Positions 16,022-23,651 of a stretch of DNA of 42,653 nt are shown piece after piece; positions within the stretch are counted from its first letter, which is position 1; every line of letters starts with the position of its first letter. The notes below the pieces were generated by a model. It ran no database searches. It saw only the letters and a list, made by a program, of their open reading frames with translations, and had not been told where the DNA came from. The stretch is from the NCBI GenBank assembly GCA_015232935.1, contig JADFYT010000003.1, positions 1 to 42,653 on the forward strand, in the 5' to 3' direction. The stretch comes from Desulfamplus sp. (lineage in GTDB: Bacteria > Desulfobacterota > Desulfobacteria > Desulfobacterales > Desulfobacteraceae). Both the position numbers and the translations under genes were made by a program.

Positions 16022-16056
16022 TTCAATTCGGTTCGGTTCAATTCGATTCTGTTCAG
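16022..16056. repeat. Seven-unit 5-bp tandem array
   Basis: Seven consecutive 5-mers of the form TTCNN (TTCAA, TTCGG, TTCGG, TTCAA, TTCGA, TTCTG, TTCAG) lie 37 bases upstream of the lpdA start. The array spans a likely 5-prime leader or promoter-proximal region. Confidence 0.85.
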
Positions 16057-16314
16057 ATTTTTGATTTTTCAAAAAAATACTCCCCTCTATAATTGAATAG
16101 CTACAATAACAGCAAATTTGATGAAAAACAATTTTTTTCAATCTTGTTTTTGATGTTTTCATAAATTTATTTAATTTTTATTTGACATTTACACTACAAT
16201 ACATTAATTGATCAAATTATAACAAAGCCCATTGATTCTTATCTTTGCTCAAACCGGAATTTCCATTGTGTGGTCAGCGTGAATTATGGAAACAGCATGA
16301 CAAAATCCTGCGAA

Positions 16315-16355
16315 AACGGATCTAAACCCTTTACTATAACGGATCTCAACACCCT
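16315..16355. promoter_or_regulatory. Direct repeat immediately upstream of lrp-like gene
   Basis: AACGGATCTAAACCCT (16315-16330) recurs as AACGGATCTCAACACCCT (16338-16355), period 23, ending at the base before the ATG. It could be an autoregulatory operator or another tandem duplication. No Shine-Dalgarno sequence is visible in this space. Confidence 0.4.
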
Positions 16356-16799
16356 ATGAAAATTGATGATATTAATATTGAAATTATAAAGGAACTCAAA
16401 GACGGAAGAAAATCCTTCAAAAGCATTGCGGACAAATTAAATGTAACTGAAAATACTGTAAGGACAAGAGTAGCAAAACTCAAAGAGGAAAATGTGCTTG
16501 ATATCTGCGGCCTCTTTGATCCCTCATCTCTTCCTGGCCACAAAATAGTTATTATTGGCATAAAGCTTTCTGAAACAAACCTTGTGGAAAAAGGCGAAGA
16601 GATATCCAAGCTCAGAGGTGTCATTTCAGCCACTGTTGTTACAGGAAGATATGATCTTATTGTTCTGGTTCTGTTCAATGAGGGGTTTGGGCTTCTGGAA
16701 TTTTATACAGACGAGATATCCAGGGTAAAAGGAATACGTTCTGTTGAGACGTTTGTAGTTTATAAATCGTATAAACTTATGGTTCCTTATATCTTGTAG
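16356..16799 (+). CDS. Lrp/AsnC family transcriptional regulator
   Basis: A 147-residue DNA-binding regulator. The N-terminal winged helix-turn-helix (about 1-60) reads INIEIIKELKDGRKSFKSIA then VTENTVRTRVAKLKEENVL. The C-terminal RAM ligand-binding domain (about 68-142) contains GVISATVVTGRYDLIVLV. These proteins sense amino acids; Lrp is known to control gcv genes in E. coli. Its place between lpdA and gcvT makes local control by glycine or a related amino acid the natural inference. The start lacks a visible ribosome-binding site. A 21-bp tandem duplication covers its stop codon. Confidence 0.88.
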   Translation: MKIDDINIEIIKELKDGRKSFKSIADKLNVTENTVRTRVAKLKEENVLDICGLFDPSSLPGHKIVIIGIKLSETNLVEKGEEISKLRGVISATVVTGRYDLIVLVLFNEGFGLLEFYTDEISRVKGIRSVETFVVYKSYKLMVPYIL

Positions 16800-16830
16800 C
16801 TGACATTGGATATCTTATAGCTGACTTAGA
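16789..16830. repeat. 21-bp tandem duplication across the lrp stop codon
   Basis: Two adjacent 21-bp units (16789-16809, 16810-16830) share ATATCTT.TAGCTGAC and differ at four positions. The first holds the TAG stop of the regulator gene; the second repeats it in frame. Confidence 0.85.
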
Positions 16831-16927
16831 CTTCCTGCAAAACCTGATTTTATTCCTTTATTGTGCTGGATGAAAAGCGAGTTACGCAGGAGGGGTCTAT
16901 TGAATCTTACAGCCGACATTGAGCAGC

Positions 16928-16947
16928 GACTCTTTTACGAAAGAGTC
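16928..16947 (+). promoter_or_regulatory. Perfect 8-bp hairpin in the gcvT leader
   Basis: GACTCTTT (16928-16935) and AAAGAGTC (16940-16947) enclose the loop TACG. It lies 38 bases before the gcvT start, and a T-run starts 11 bases after it. It may be an attenuator or RNA-stability element. I looked for glycine-riboswitch consensus around it and did not find it. Confidence 0.45.
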
Positions 16948-16984
16948 ATGCTTTAGGGTTTTTAAAAAAAACAGGAAATTAATT

Positions 16985-18283
16985 ATGGAAACTACACTGA
17001 AAACAACCCCGCTAAACAGTTGGCACAGAGCAAATGGTGCTAATATGGCAAATTTTGGCGGTTTTGATATGCCGCTCTGGTATGAAACCGGAGTAAAACT
17101 GGAACATCTCGCAGTGGTTGAATCTGCCGGAATTTTTGATACCAGTCATATGGCCTGCGTTATGGTTACAGGAAAAGATGCTTTTAATCTGCTTCAACTG
17201 TGCCACACCAGAGATCTTGACTCTCTTCAAAATGGAAGATGTGTTTATGGCACGATTCTCAACGAGAAAGGGCATGTGATTGACGATGCTATTGTTTACA
17301 GGTTTGATGAGACAAATTACATGGTCTGTGTAAATACCGGTATGGGCGGAACAGTTGCAGGCCATTTTCAAAACCATAAAAGCTCCCTGATTGCGGTTCA
17401 TGAAAGACCTGTAGAGGTAACAGTCACTGATTTGTCCGAAAAGGTATCAAAAATGGATATTCAGGGCAAAAATTCAGCAAAAATCCTGAAAAAAGTTCTT
17501 GAGAATCCCGAAGACCTGTTTGAGAAAATGCCCTATTTCTCTTTTAAGGGAGATTTGAGTGCTGATTCCAGGGCCAGACTTAAAAACGGAACTCCTCTGC
17601 TTCTATCAAGATCTGGTTATACAGGGGAATTTGGCTTTGAGATCTTTATCTCCCCTGATGCCATTGTGCAATTATGGCAAGACATACTTGAAGCTGGAAA
17701 GGAGCATAATCTTGTTGCCTGCGGACTTGGTGCAAGAGACTCCTTAAGAGCCGGTTCAGTTCTTCCCCTGTCTCATCAGGATGTGGGGAACTGGAAATTT
17801 GTCAATACACCGTGGAACTTTGCGTTGCCATACAATGCTGACAAAAGCGGTTTTACAAAGACATTTATTGGCTGCGAAGCACTTCTATGTTCGGAGAATC
17901 TCAAAAATAGAGAGAACATCAAACATGAAGAGAATACAAAGTACACATTTGCGTTTGTCGGGCAAGACTTAAGGAAAATTGGAGCAGGCTCTGACTCTCA
18001 GGTTATTGACGGCAACGGCAAAGCTATTGGAACTGTTCTTACCTGTGCCACTGATATGGCAATAGGCTGGCATAACAATAAAATCTACAGCATCGCTTCA
18101 CCAGATCTACCAGAAGGTTTCAAGGCAAAAGGGATAAGCTGCGGTTTTGTTCTGGTTGACCGAAATCTTGATATTGGTACAAAACTTGTTCTTCAGGAGA
18201 AAAATCGAAAAATCAATGTCACCATTGTAGATGACGTACGGCCACACAGAACAGCAAGAGAGAAGATATCCAACTTTATATAA
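16985..18283 (+). CDS. gcvT: Aminomethyltransferase (glycine cleavage T protein)
   Basis: Takes the aminomethyl group from GcvH-bound lipoate, releases ammonia and makes 5,10-methylene-tetrahydrofolate. Seen: NFGGFDMPLWYETG near the start, SHMACV, LSRSGYTGEFGFEI, LGARDSLRAGSVLPLSHQ and a C-terminal beta domain ending VRPHRTAREKI. At 432 residues it exceeds the usual 365-ish. Part of the extra is a run of three 6-residue repeats (ENLKNR, ENIKHE, ENTKYT; about 304-321). I start at 16985, METTLKTTPLN, which fits family N termini better than the frame's earlier start. First gene of gcvT-gcvH-gcvPA-gcvPB-lipB-lipA. Confidence 0.95.
   Translation: METTLKTTPLNSWHRANGANMANFGGFDMPLWYETGVKLEHLAVVESAGIFDTSHMACVMVTGKDAFNLLQLCHTRDLDSLQNGRCVYGTILNEKGHVIDDAIVYRFDETNYMVCVNTGMGGTVAGHFQNHKSSLIAVHERPVEVTVTDLSEKVSKMDIQGKNSAKILKKVLENPEDLFEKMPYFSFKGDLSADSRARLKNGTPLLLSRSGYTGEFGFEIFISPDAIVQLWQDILEAGKEHNLVACGLGARDSLRAGSVLPLSHQDVGNWKFVNTPWNFALPYNADKSGFTKTFIGCEALLCSENLKNRENIKHEENTKYTFAFVGQDLRKIGAGSDSQVIDGNGKAIGTVLTCATDMAIGWHNNKIYSIASPDLPEGFKAKGISCGFVLVDRNLDIGTKLVLQEKNRKINVTIVDDVRPHRTAREKISNFI
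17894..17947. repeat. 18-bp in-frame tandem repeat in gcvT (three units)
   Basis: Units start at 17894, 17912 and 17930, each beginning GAGAA, and encode ENLKNR, ENIKHE and ENTKYT. The third is the most diverged and merges into conserved sequence. Confidence 0.8.
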
Positions 18284-18302
18284 TTGAGTTCCCCATCTTC
18301 TT

Positions 18303-18332
18303 GCCATGAAAATAAATTTTTATTTTCATGGC
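18303..18332. repeat. Perfect 14-bp inverted repeat after gcvT
   Basis: GCCATGAAAATAAA (18303-18316) and TTTATTTTCATGGC (18319-18332) are exact complements with a 2-nt centre. As RNA it would be a long hairpin about 20 bases after the gcvT stop. No T-run follows, so it is more likely a stability or processing element than a terminator. Confidence 0.7.
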
Positions 18333-18484
18333 TCGTAGTGAAAAGGAATTCGGCCATAAGCGTTTATCGATGGTATCCAGCGGGTGATTGTTTAAAGCAA
18401 GGTTAATTAATGGCCGCCTAAACAGACATGACCGGATGGGAGTCCGGTCACCCTCAAGCATGAAAACCATGATCTGTTTTCACG
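18333..18484 (+). ncRNA. Candidate structured leader of gcvH
   Basis: Several nested exact helices can form. CGGCCAT (18351-18357) pairs with ATGGCCG (18410-18416). TGACCGGA (18429-18436) pairs with TCCGGTCA (18443-18450) around TGGGAG. AAACAGA (18420-18426) pairs with TCTGTTT (18473-18479), enclosing the previous hairpin, with CCG/CGG possible outside. It lies 40-190 bases before gcvH. I matched it to none of the riboswitch classes I know (glycine, THF, SAM, cobalamin, ZTP). It may be a cis-regulatory RNA or only an intercistronic processing site. Confidence 0.35.
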
Positions 18485-18523
18485 GTAAAAATTACAAATC
18501 AAAACAAACAAGGAGAAAATCAA

Positions 18524-18922
18524 ATGAAAGAGCTTAACGAACTTAATCTGCCGGAAGACTTAAAGTATTCTGATGACCATGAGTGGGCAAGAGTTGATGG
18601 AGATATAGTAACTATTGGAATCGATGATTATGCCCAGGATCAGTTGGGTGAAGTGGTTTTTGTTGAAGTACCTGAGGTTGGGGATACCTTCTCTAAAGGA
18701 GATCAGTTTGGAACAGTCGAGTCTGTAAAAGCGGTCTCGGAAATATATACGCCTGTTTCAGGTGAGGTAGTAGAGGCTAACGAAGCTCTTGCAGATGCAC
18801 CGGAACTTATCAACAACTCGCCTTATAAAGATGGATGGATTGTCAAGATAAAAGCTGACGATCTTTCTGAACTTGACAACCTTAAGGACAAAGCATCATA
18901 TTTCCAGATGCTGAAAGGATGA
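18524..18922 (+). CDS. gcvH: Glycine cleavage system H protein
   Basis: Small shuttle protein whose lipoyl-lysine carries the aminomethyl group between P, T and L proteins. The 132-residue chain has the lipoyl-domain pattern: EWARVDGDIVTIGIDDYAQD, LGEVVFVEVPEVG, and the acceptor Lys69 in GTVESVKAVSEIYTPVSGEV, followed by LINNSPYKDGWIVKI. The start follows AAGGAG. LipB and LipA, which attach and sulfurate the octanoyl group on this lysine, are encoded four and five genes downstream. Confidence 0.97.
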   Translation: MKELNELNLPEDLKYSDDHEWARVDGDIVTIGIDDYAQDQLGEVVFVEVPEVGDTFSKGDQFGTVESVKAVSEIYTPVSGEVVEANEALADAPELINNSPYKDGWIVKIKADDLSELDNLKDKASYFQMLKG

Positions 18923-18927
18923 TTGCC

Positions 18928-20259
18928 ATGCGTTATCTTCCCCATACTGATCAAGATATCAAAGAGATGCTTGCAAAAACAGGCTACAATTCTCTTGATG
19001 ATCTTTTCCCGACAATCCCAAAGAGTTATCGCGTCAAAAAAGAGATGTGTCTGCCCAAGCCTTTGACTGAGTGGGAACTAAATGCACATATGGCAGAGTT
19101 ATCTTCAAAAAATGCGTCAACCTCATCACATAAGGTATTTATTGGTGCAGGGAGCTATCCACATCATATTCCGTCAATCATTCCCTATCTTATATCACGC
19201 TCCGAGTTTATGACAGCCTATACTCCGTACCAACCTGAAATAAGCCAGGGAACATTGCAGGGAATCTATGAATTTCAAACCATGATAACCGAACTGCTGG
19301 GAACAGAAGTTGCAACAGCTTCACACTATGACTGCGGAACAGCTCTTTCTGAAGCTCTTATGATAGCCCTTCGCAAAAAGAAAAAACAGAATAAAGTTGC
19401 GATATCATCTTTGGTTCATCCACACCACAGACAGATTGTTAAAACCTACCTTGAACCTGCCGGATACCAGATGGTCGAACTGCCGTCAAAACCGGACGGC
19501 ACAACTGATCTCTCCCCACTTGATACAATGGATGATATTGCGGCAGTTGCGGTGCAGTCTCCCAACTTTTTCGGATGCATCGAAAATCTTGGTAAAGTTA
19601 AAGAGATTGCAACAAAGAAAAATATATTCTTCATCACATCTTTTACAGAAGCACTTGCCTATGGCCTTTTAAAAAATCCTGGCCACTTTGGAGTAGATAT
19701 TGTTGCAGGCGAAGGCCAAAGCTTTGGTATTGCCCAGTCGTTTGGAGGCCCTGGACTTGGAATTATGACCAGCAGCAAACAGTATGTCAGAGATCTTCCA
19801 GGAAGACTTGTCGGACGGACAAAAGACAGGCGGGGAGAAGACGGTTTTGTTCTTACTCTCTCAACAAGAGAGCAGCATATCAAAAGAGAGAAGGCAAGCT
19901 CCAATATCTGTTCCAACAATGGGCTAAATGCCATGACTGCGGCAATGTATATGGCAACTTTGGGCAAAGTCGGGATCAGAAAAATTGCACAGATCAACCA
20001 TGACAAAGCAATGTTTCTCAAGACAAAACTGGAAGAGACAGGATTCAAGGTACCGTTTGCAACTCCGTTTTTCAATGAGTTTGTAGTCAAGGCACCGGAC
20101 GGATTTGAGGCAAAAAGAGAATCTGTCAAAAAAAGAGGCATTGTAGCAGGGCTTGCTATTGAAAAATATTATCCGACACTTAAAAATCACTACCTTTTCT
20201 GTGCCACCGAGGTCTTTTCCAAAGATGATATTGAGATGCTTGCAAGGGAGTTAAAATGA
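18928..20259 (+). CDS. gcvPA: Glycine dehydrogenase (decarboxylating) subunit 1
   Basis: N-terminal half of the PLP enzyme that decarboxylates glycine and loads the aminomethyl group on GcvH. This is the two-subunit form of the P protein found in many anaerobes and Gram-positives. The 443 residues begin MRYLPHTDQDIKEMLAKTG, the family N terminus, so I prefer the ATG at 18928 (GGA 8 bases upstream) to the ATG at 18919 that overlaps the gcvH stop. Recognisable blocks are FIGAGSYPHHIPSII, TPYQPEISQGTLQ, YEFQTMITELLG and GRLVGRTKDRRG. It needs GcvPB for PLP binding. Confidence 0.95.
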   Translation: MRYLPHTDQDIKEMLAKTGYNSLDDLFPTIPKSYRVKKEMCLPKPLTEWELNAHMAELSSKNASTSSHKVFIGAGSYPHHIPSIIPYLISRSEFMTAYTPYQPEISQGTLQGIYEFQTMITELLGTEVATASHYDCGTALSEALMIALRKKKKQNKVAISSLVHPHHRQIVKTYLEPAGYQMVELPSKPDGTTDLSPLDTMDDIAAVAVQSPNFFGCIENLGKVKEIATKKNIFFITSFTEALAYGLLKNPGHFGVDIVAGEGQSFGIAQSFGGPGLGIMTSSKQYVRDLPGRLVGRTKDRRGEDGFVLTLSTREQHIKREKASSNICSNNGLNAMTAAMYMATLGKVGIRKIAQINHDKAMFLKTKLEETGFKVPFATPFFNEFVVKAPDGFEAKRESVKKRGIVAGLAIEKYYPTLKNHYLFCATEVFSKDDIEMLARELK

Positions 20260-20326
20260 TTAAAAAAAATATTGCAGCTTCTAAAACTTTTTACAGGTTA
20301 ATCAACTATCTTTTGGAGGTGAAGTG

Positions 20327-21835
20327 ATGGAAGAACATATTGCCAACACATGCAGAGGCGGTGTCCAGAAGTGCCATAACACCCACCAGACCGCAACAAG
20401 CGGTCTTATATTTAAAGAGTCGTTTTTATGGGGAAAGAGTCGTGAAGGAAGATGTGCTGTCTCTATTCCGGCACAAGATGTTGAAGAGTCACTTCTTGAT
20501 CCGGAACTTACGGCAGATGCACCAGAACTTCCCCAGTTGAGCGAGATGGATGTTGTACGCCATTACACACGCCTCTCCCAGTGGAATTTTGGTGTGGATT
20601 CCGGCATGTATCCATTGGGTTCATGCACCATGAAGTACAATCCCAAGACCAATGAGGTTCAGGCTGCCCGTCCCGGATTTTCCGGTGCCCACCCTCTGCT
20701 TGATGAGGATCTGTGTCAGGGTGCCCTTGAGATGATATATAACCTTGAGCAGTATCTTGCTGAAATTACAGGCATGGAGGCGGTTACTCTCCAGCCTGCG
20801 GCAGGAGCTCACGGCGAGCTTGCAGGCATGCTTGCAATCCATGCGTATCATGCAAAAACAGGTCATCAAAGATCAAAAATAATTATCCCTGATACTGCCC
20901 ACGGTACAAACCCGGCCAGTGCAACCCTGTGCGGATATGAATCCATCAACATCCATTCCGGAGAAGATGGCATCCTTACGCCGGAAGCTGTGGCGGCTGT
21001 AATGGATGAAGAGACCGCCGGCATAATGATTACCAATCCCAATACTCTGGGGCTGTTTGAGGAGAGCATCAAAGAGATAGCAGATATTGTCCATGCCAAG
21101 GGGGGGCTTGTGTATGGAGATGGTGCAAACATGAACGCCATCATGGGCATTGTCAAACCTGGTGATCTTGGTATTGATGTCATCCATCTTAATCTTCATA
21201 AAACATTCAGCACGCCTCACGGTGGCGGCGGCCCGGGATCCGGCCCTATTGCTGTTGTCAAAGCCCTTGAACCGTTTTTACCCGTACCAAGAGTTGAAAA
21301 AAAGGATGACAGATACACCTTAGTATATGACAAACCGGATTCAATGGGCAGAATGCTTACATTTCACGGGCATTTTAGCATCCTGGTAAGAGCTTACTCC
21401 TATATTCTTACAATGGGTGCCAAAGGTCTTACCGACGTGAGCAAGCTTGCTGTTCTCAACGCGAACTACATCAAGGAGTCTCTAAGAGGCGATCTGCACC
21501 TGCCATATGACAGGCCATGTATGCATGAGTGCGTATTTACCGATAAATTTCAGGCTGACAATGGAGTCAGCACCCTGGATATGGCAAAACGAATTATGGA
21601 TTACGGGTTTCATCCCCCGACAGTCTATTTCCCGCTTGTTGTTCATGGGGCAATTATGATTGAGCCTACTGAAACAGAGTCAAAAGAGACTATTGATCAA
21701 TTCATTGGGGCATTTAAATCGATTGTTCAAGAGGCAAAAGAGAACCCTGAAATACTCAAGTCAGCTCCTCACCTTGCCAAGCTCTCACGGCTTGATGAGG
21801 TTTCAGCAGCCAGAAAACCGGTTCTCAGAGGATGA
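20327..21835 (+). CDS. gcvPB: Glycine dehydrogenase (decarboxylating) subunit 2
   Basis: C-terminal half of the P protein, carrying the PLP site. NLHKTFSTPHGGGGPG places the Schiff-base lysine at about residue 292. Other blocks are GMYPLGSCTMKYNPK, AGAHGELAGM, DTAHGTNPASA and FHPPTVYFPL. The 502-residue length is slightly above the usual 480-490. The ATG at 20327, 7 bases after GGAGG, is chosen over the GTG just before it. It follows gcvPA after 67 bases. Confidence 0.95.
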   Translation: MEEHIANTCRGGVQKCHNTHQTATSGLIFKESFLWGKSREGRCAVSIPAQDVEESLLDPELTADAPELPQLSEMDVVRHYTRLSQWNFGVDSGMYPLGSCTMKYNPKTNEVQAARPGFSGAHPLLDEDLCQGALEMIYNLEQYLAEITGMEAVTLQPAAGAHGELAGMLAIHAYHAKTGHQRSKIIIPDTAHGTNPASATLCGYESINIHSGEDGILTPEAVAAVMDEETAGIMITNPNTLGLFEESIKEIADIVHAKGGLVYGDGANMNAIMGIVKPGDLGIDVIHLNLHKTFSTPHGGGGPGSGPIAVVKALEPFLPVPRVEKKDDRYTLVYDKPDSMGRMLTFHGHFSILVRAYSYILTMGAKGLTDVSKLAVLNANYIKESLRGDLHLPYDRPCMHECVFTDKFQADNGVSTLDMAKRIMDYGFHPPTVYFPLVVHGAIMIEPTETESKETIDQFIGAFKSIVQEAKENPEILKSAPHLAKLSRLDEVSAARKPVLRG

Positions 21836-21936
21836 TCAAACATTCATGACCGTTGTATGGCCTGCTCAGAATCATGAAAATGGGGAATCTATTTTCACAT
21901 TAATCAAAATACTGGAGAGAATGATTCATCAAAACA

Positions 21937-22674
21937 GTGGAAATTATTGATTTAAATCTGGTCGATTACATTAAGGCATTTGAGCTTCAAAAGAAAATTG
22001 TCTCTGATAGAATCAATGGCGATATTGAACATGATGTAATTTTGATACTTGAACATCCGGCAGTCTTTACCCTTGGCAAACGTGGGGGAAGGGAAAATCT
22101 TGTAGTATCAGAAGAGTTCTTGAAATCAAGAAATATCGCCATTATCCAGACTGGGCGTGGCGGCAATATAACCTATCATGGCCCGGGACAGATTGTACTC
22201 TACCCGATTGTAAACCTTGAACGAAGGAAAACAGGAGTCTCGGACTTTGTTAATGCTCTTGAAGAGGTCATGATAAGAACTGCTTCAGACTTTGGGGTTA
22301 CTGCGGTAAGGGATGGAAGAAATCATGGTGTTTGGGTTAAAAAAAGGCAGATTGATGGTTCCAGCTTGCAACCGGACATCACTTTGGTTCCAAAGATCAA
22401 TTCAGATTTAGACAATAACATTGATATCTCAGGGATAAACAGCAATGCAAAACTTGGCAGCATTGGATTATCTGTAAAACGGGGAATATCTTTTCACGGT
22501 CTTGCCTTGAACGTAAATCTTGATCTTACCCCTTTTGGCTGGATAAATCCTTGTGGAATGGCGGGAATATCAATGACCTCTCTTGAAAATGAAAGTAAAA
22601 AAAATATTGATATTAAAAATGTAAAAGACAAGTTACTTCACCATTTTAAGAAAATTACAAGCAGCGACCTATGA
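21937..22674 (+). CDS. lipB: Octanoyltransferase LipB
   Basis: Moves octanoate from acyl carrier protein to lipoyl domains such as GcvH. Seen: ILEHPAVFTLGKRGG, the substrate loop GRGGNITYHGPGQIVLYPI, KLGSIGLSV with the catalytic lysine at about 172 and FGWINPCGMAGISM with the catalytic Cys at about 206. A hydrophilic stretch of roughly 30 residues (about 138-170, rich in D, N and S) is inserted just before the lysine motif. The start is a GTG with no well-placed ribosome-binding site. A 9-codon frame (ATG at 21921, after GGAGAG) overlaps it, so translational coupling is possible. It overlaps lipA by 4 bases. Confidence 0.93.
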   Translation: MEIIDLNLVDYIKAFELQKKIVSDRINGDIEHDVILILEHPAVFTLGKRGGRENLVVSEEFLKSRNIAIIQTGRGGNITYHGPGQIVLYPIVNLERRKTGVSDFVNALEEVMIRTASDFGVTAVRDGRNHGVWVKKRQIDGSSLQPDITLVPKINSDLDNNIDISGINSNAKLGSIGLSVKRGISFHGLALNVNLDLTPFGWINPCGMAGISMTSLENESKKNIDIKNVKDKLLHHFKKITSSDL

Positions 22675-23588
22675 AATCAACATTGCAAACAAAACAGCCG
22701 GGGCGAAAACCTTCGGGACAAAAACCTTCATGGCTCAAAAGAAACCTTCCGACCGGCTCTGAGTACGAAAAGGTAAGGCAGCTTCTGAGCAGATCTAATC
22801 TGCATACAGTATGCCAGGAGGCTAAATGCCCCAATATGTGGGAATGCTTCTCAAGACAGACTTCAACTTTCATGATCATGGGAGACCAATGCACAAGAAA
22901 CTGCAGATTCTGCAATGTCAAAACCGGCAATCCGTTAGCTCTTGATCCTGATGAGCCGGCAAGAGTTGCAAAAGCAGCCCTTGAGCTTGGATTAAAGTAT
23001 GTTGTGATAACATCAGTTACCCGTGACGATCTTGAGGATGGAGGAGCATCCCACTTTGCAGCAACAATAAACCAGATCAGAAATTTTATTCCACAAGGGA
23101 TAAAAATCGAGGTGCTGATACCGGATTTTCAAGGGAATCCAGAGGCTTTGAATACCGTAATGGAGGCATCGCCTGATGTACTTAACCACAATATAGAGAC
23201 AGTTCCATCTCTTTATTCAACAGTACGTCCAGAAGCTCGGTATGAAAGATCTCTTGAACTGATTCAAAGAGCCAGTAAATATGAAAAATCATCCTCTTTA
23301 CCTGAAGTATCCACAACAACCCCTGTAAAATCAGGGATAATGGTGGGGCTTGGAGAGACAAAAGAGGAGCTTCAAAAGACTATAAAAGATCTTTATCAAC
23401 ATGGGTGCAGAATTCTGACAATTGGCCAGTATCTTCAACCATCGGCAAAACATCTTCCTGTTGTTAAATACTATGAGCCACGGGAGTTTGATGAACTAAA
23501 GGGATTTGCAGAGTCAACAGGATTCACATCTGTGGCATCAGCTCCTTTTGTCAGAAGCTCTTATGAGGCGGACAAGTTGTGCGGATAA
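22671..23588 (+). CDS. lipA: Lipoyl synthase
   Basis: Radical-SAM enzyme that inserts the two sulfurs into octanoyl-GcvH. Both Fe-S clusters are visible: the auxiliary CQEAKCPNMWEC (C-x4-C-x5-C) and the SAM cluster CTRNCRFC (C-x3-C-x2-C). The C-terminal RSSYEAD supplies the serine ligand. The ATG overlaps the lipB stop (ATGA). The N terminus carries a short repeat (GRKPS/GQKPS) from a 15-bp duplication, and a Ser/Thr-rich insertion (about 203-221) precedes SGIMVGLGE. Its sacrificial Fe-S cluster links it to the suf genes at 39536-41577. Confidence 0.96.
   Translation: MKSTLQTKQPGRKPSGQKPSWLKRNLPTGSEYEKVRQLLSRSNLHTVCQEAKCPNMWECFSRQTSTFMIMGDQCTRNCRFCNVKTGNPLALDPDEPARVAKAALELGLKYVVITSVTRDDLEDGGASHFAATINQIRNFIPQGIKIEVLIPDFQGNPEALNTVMEASPDVLNHNIETVPSLYSTVRPEARYERSLELIQRASKYEKSSSLPEVSTTTPVKSGIMVGLGETKEELQKTIKDLYQHGCRILTIGQYLQPSAKHLPVVKYYEPREFDELKGFAESTGFTSVASAPFVRSSYEADKLCG
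22699..22729. repeat. 15-bp in-frame tandem repeat in the lipA N terminus
   Basis: AAAACCTTC recurs at 22706 and 22721 (period 15) within two near-identical units encoding GRKPS and GQKPS. Confidence 0.75.
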
Positions 23589-23651
23589 TAGATTCTGAAA
23601 AGAAAGAGAGGCTACATGAAAGTTGAGGTCTGTTAACTCAAATATTACTGA

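Larger units (their letters stand above)
15986..16355. other. Divergent lpdA / lrp promoter region
   Basis: This 370-base AT-rich gap carries no gene. It holds a 5-bp tandem array (16022-16056), a TTGACA box (16182-16187) with AT-rich sequence about 17 bases on, and a 23-bp-spaced direct repeat just before the lrp start. It should contain the promoters for both genes. Confidence 0.5.

Noticed and set aside
16860..16984. Glycine riboswitch upstream of gcvT
   Set aside because: This is where one would be expected, but the conserved glycine-aptamer core sequences are not present; only a simple hairpin is seen.
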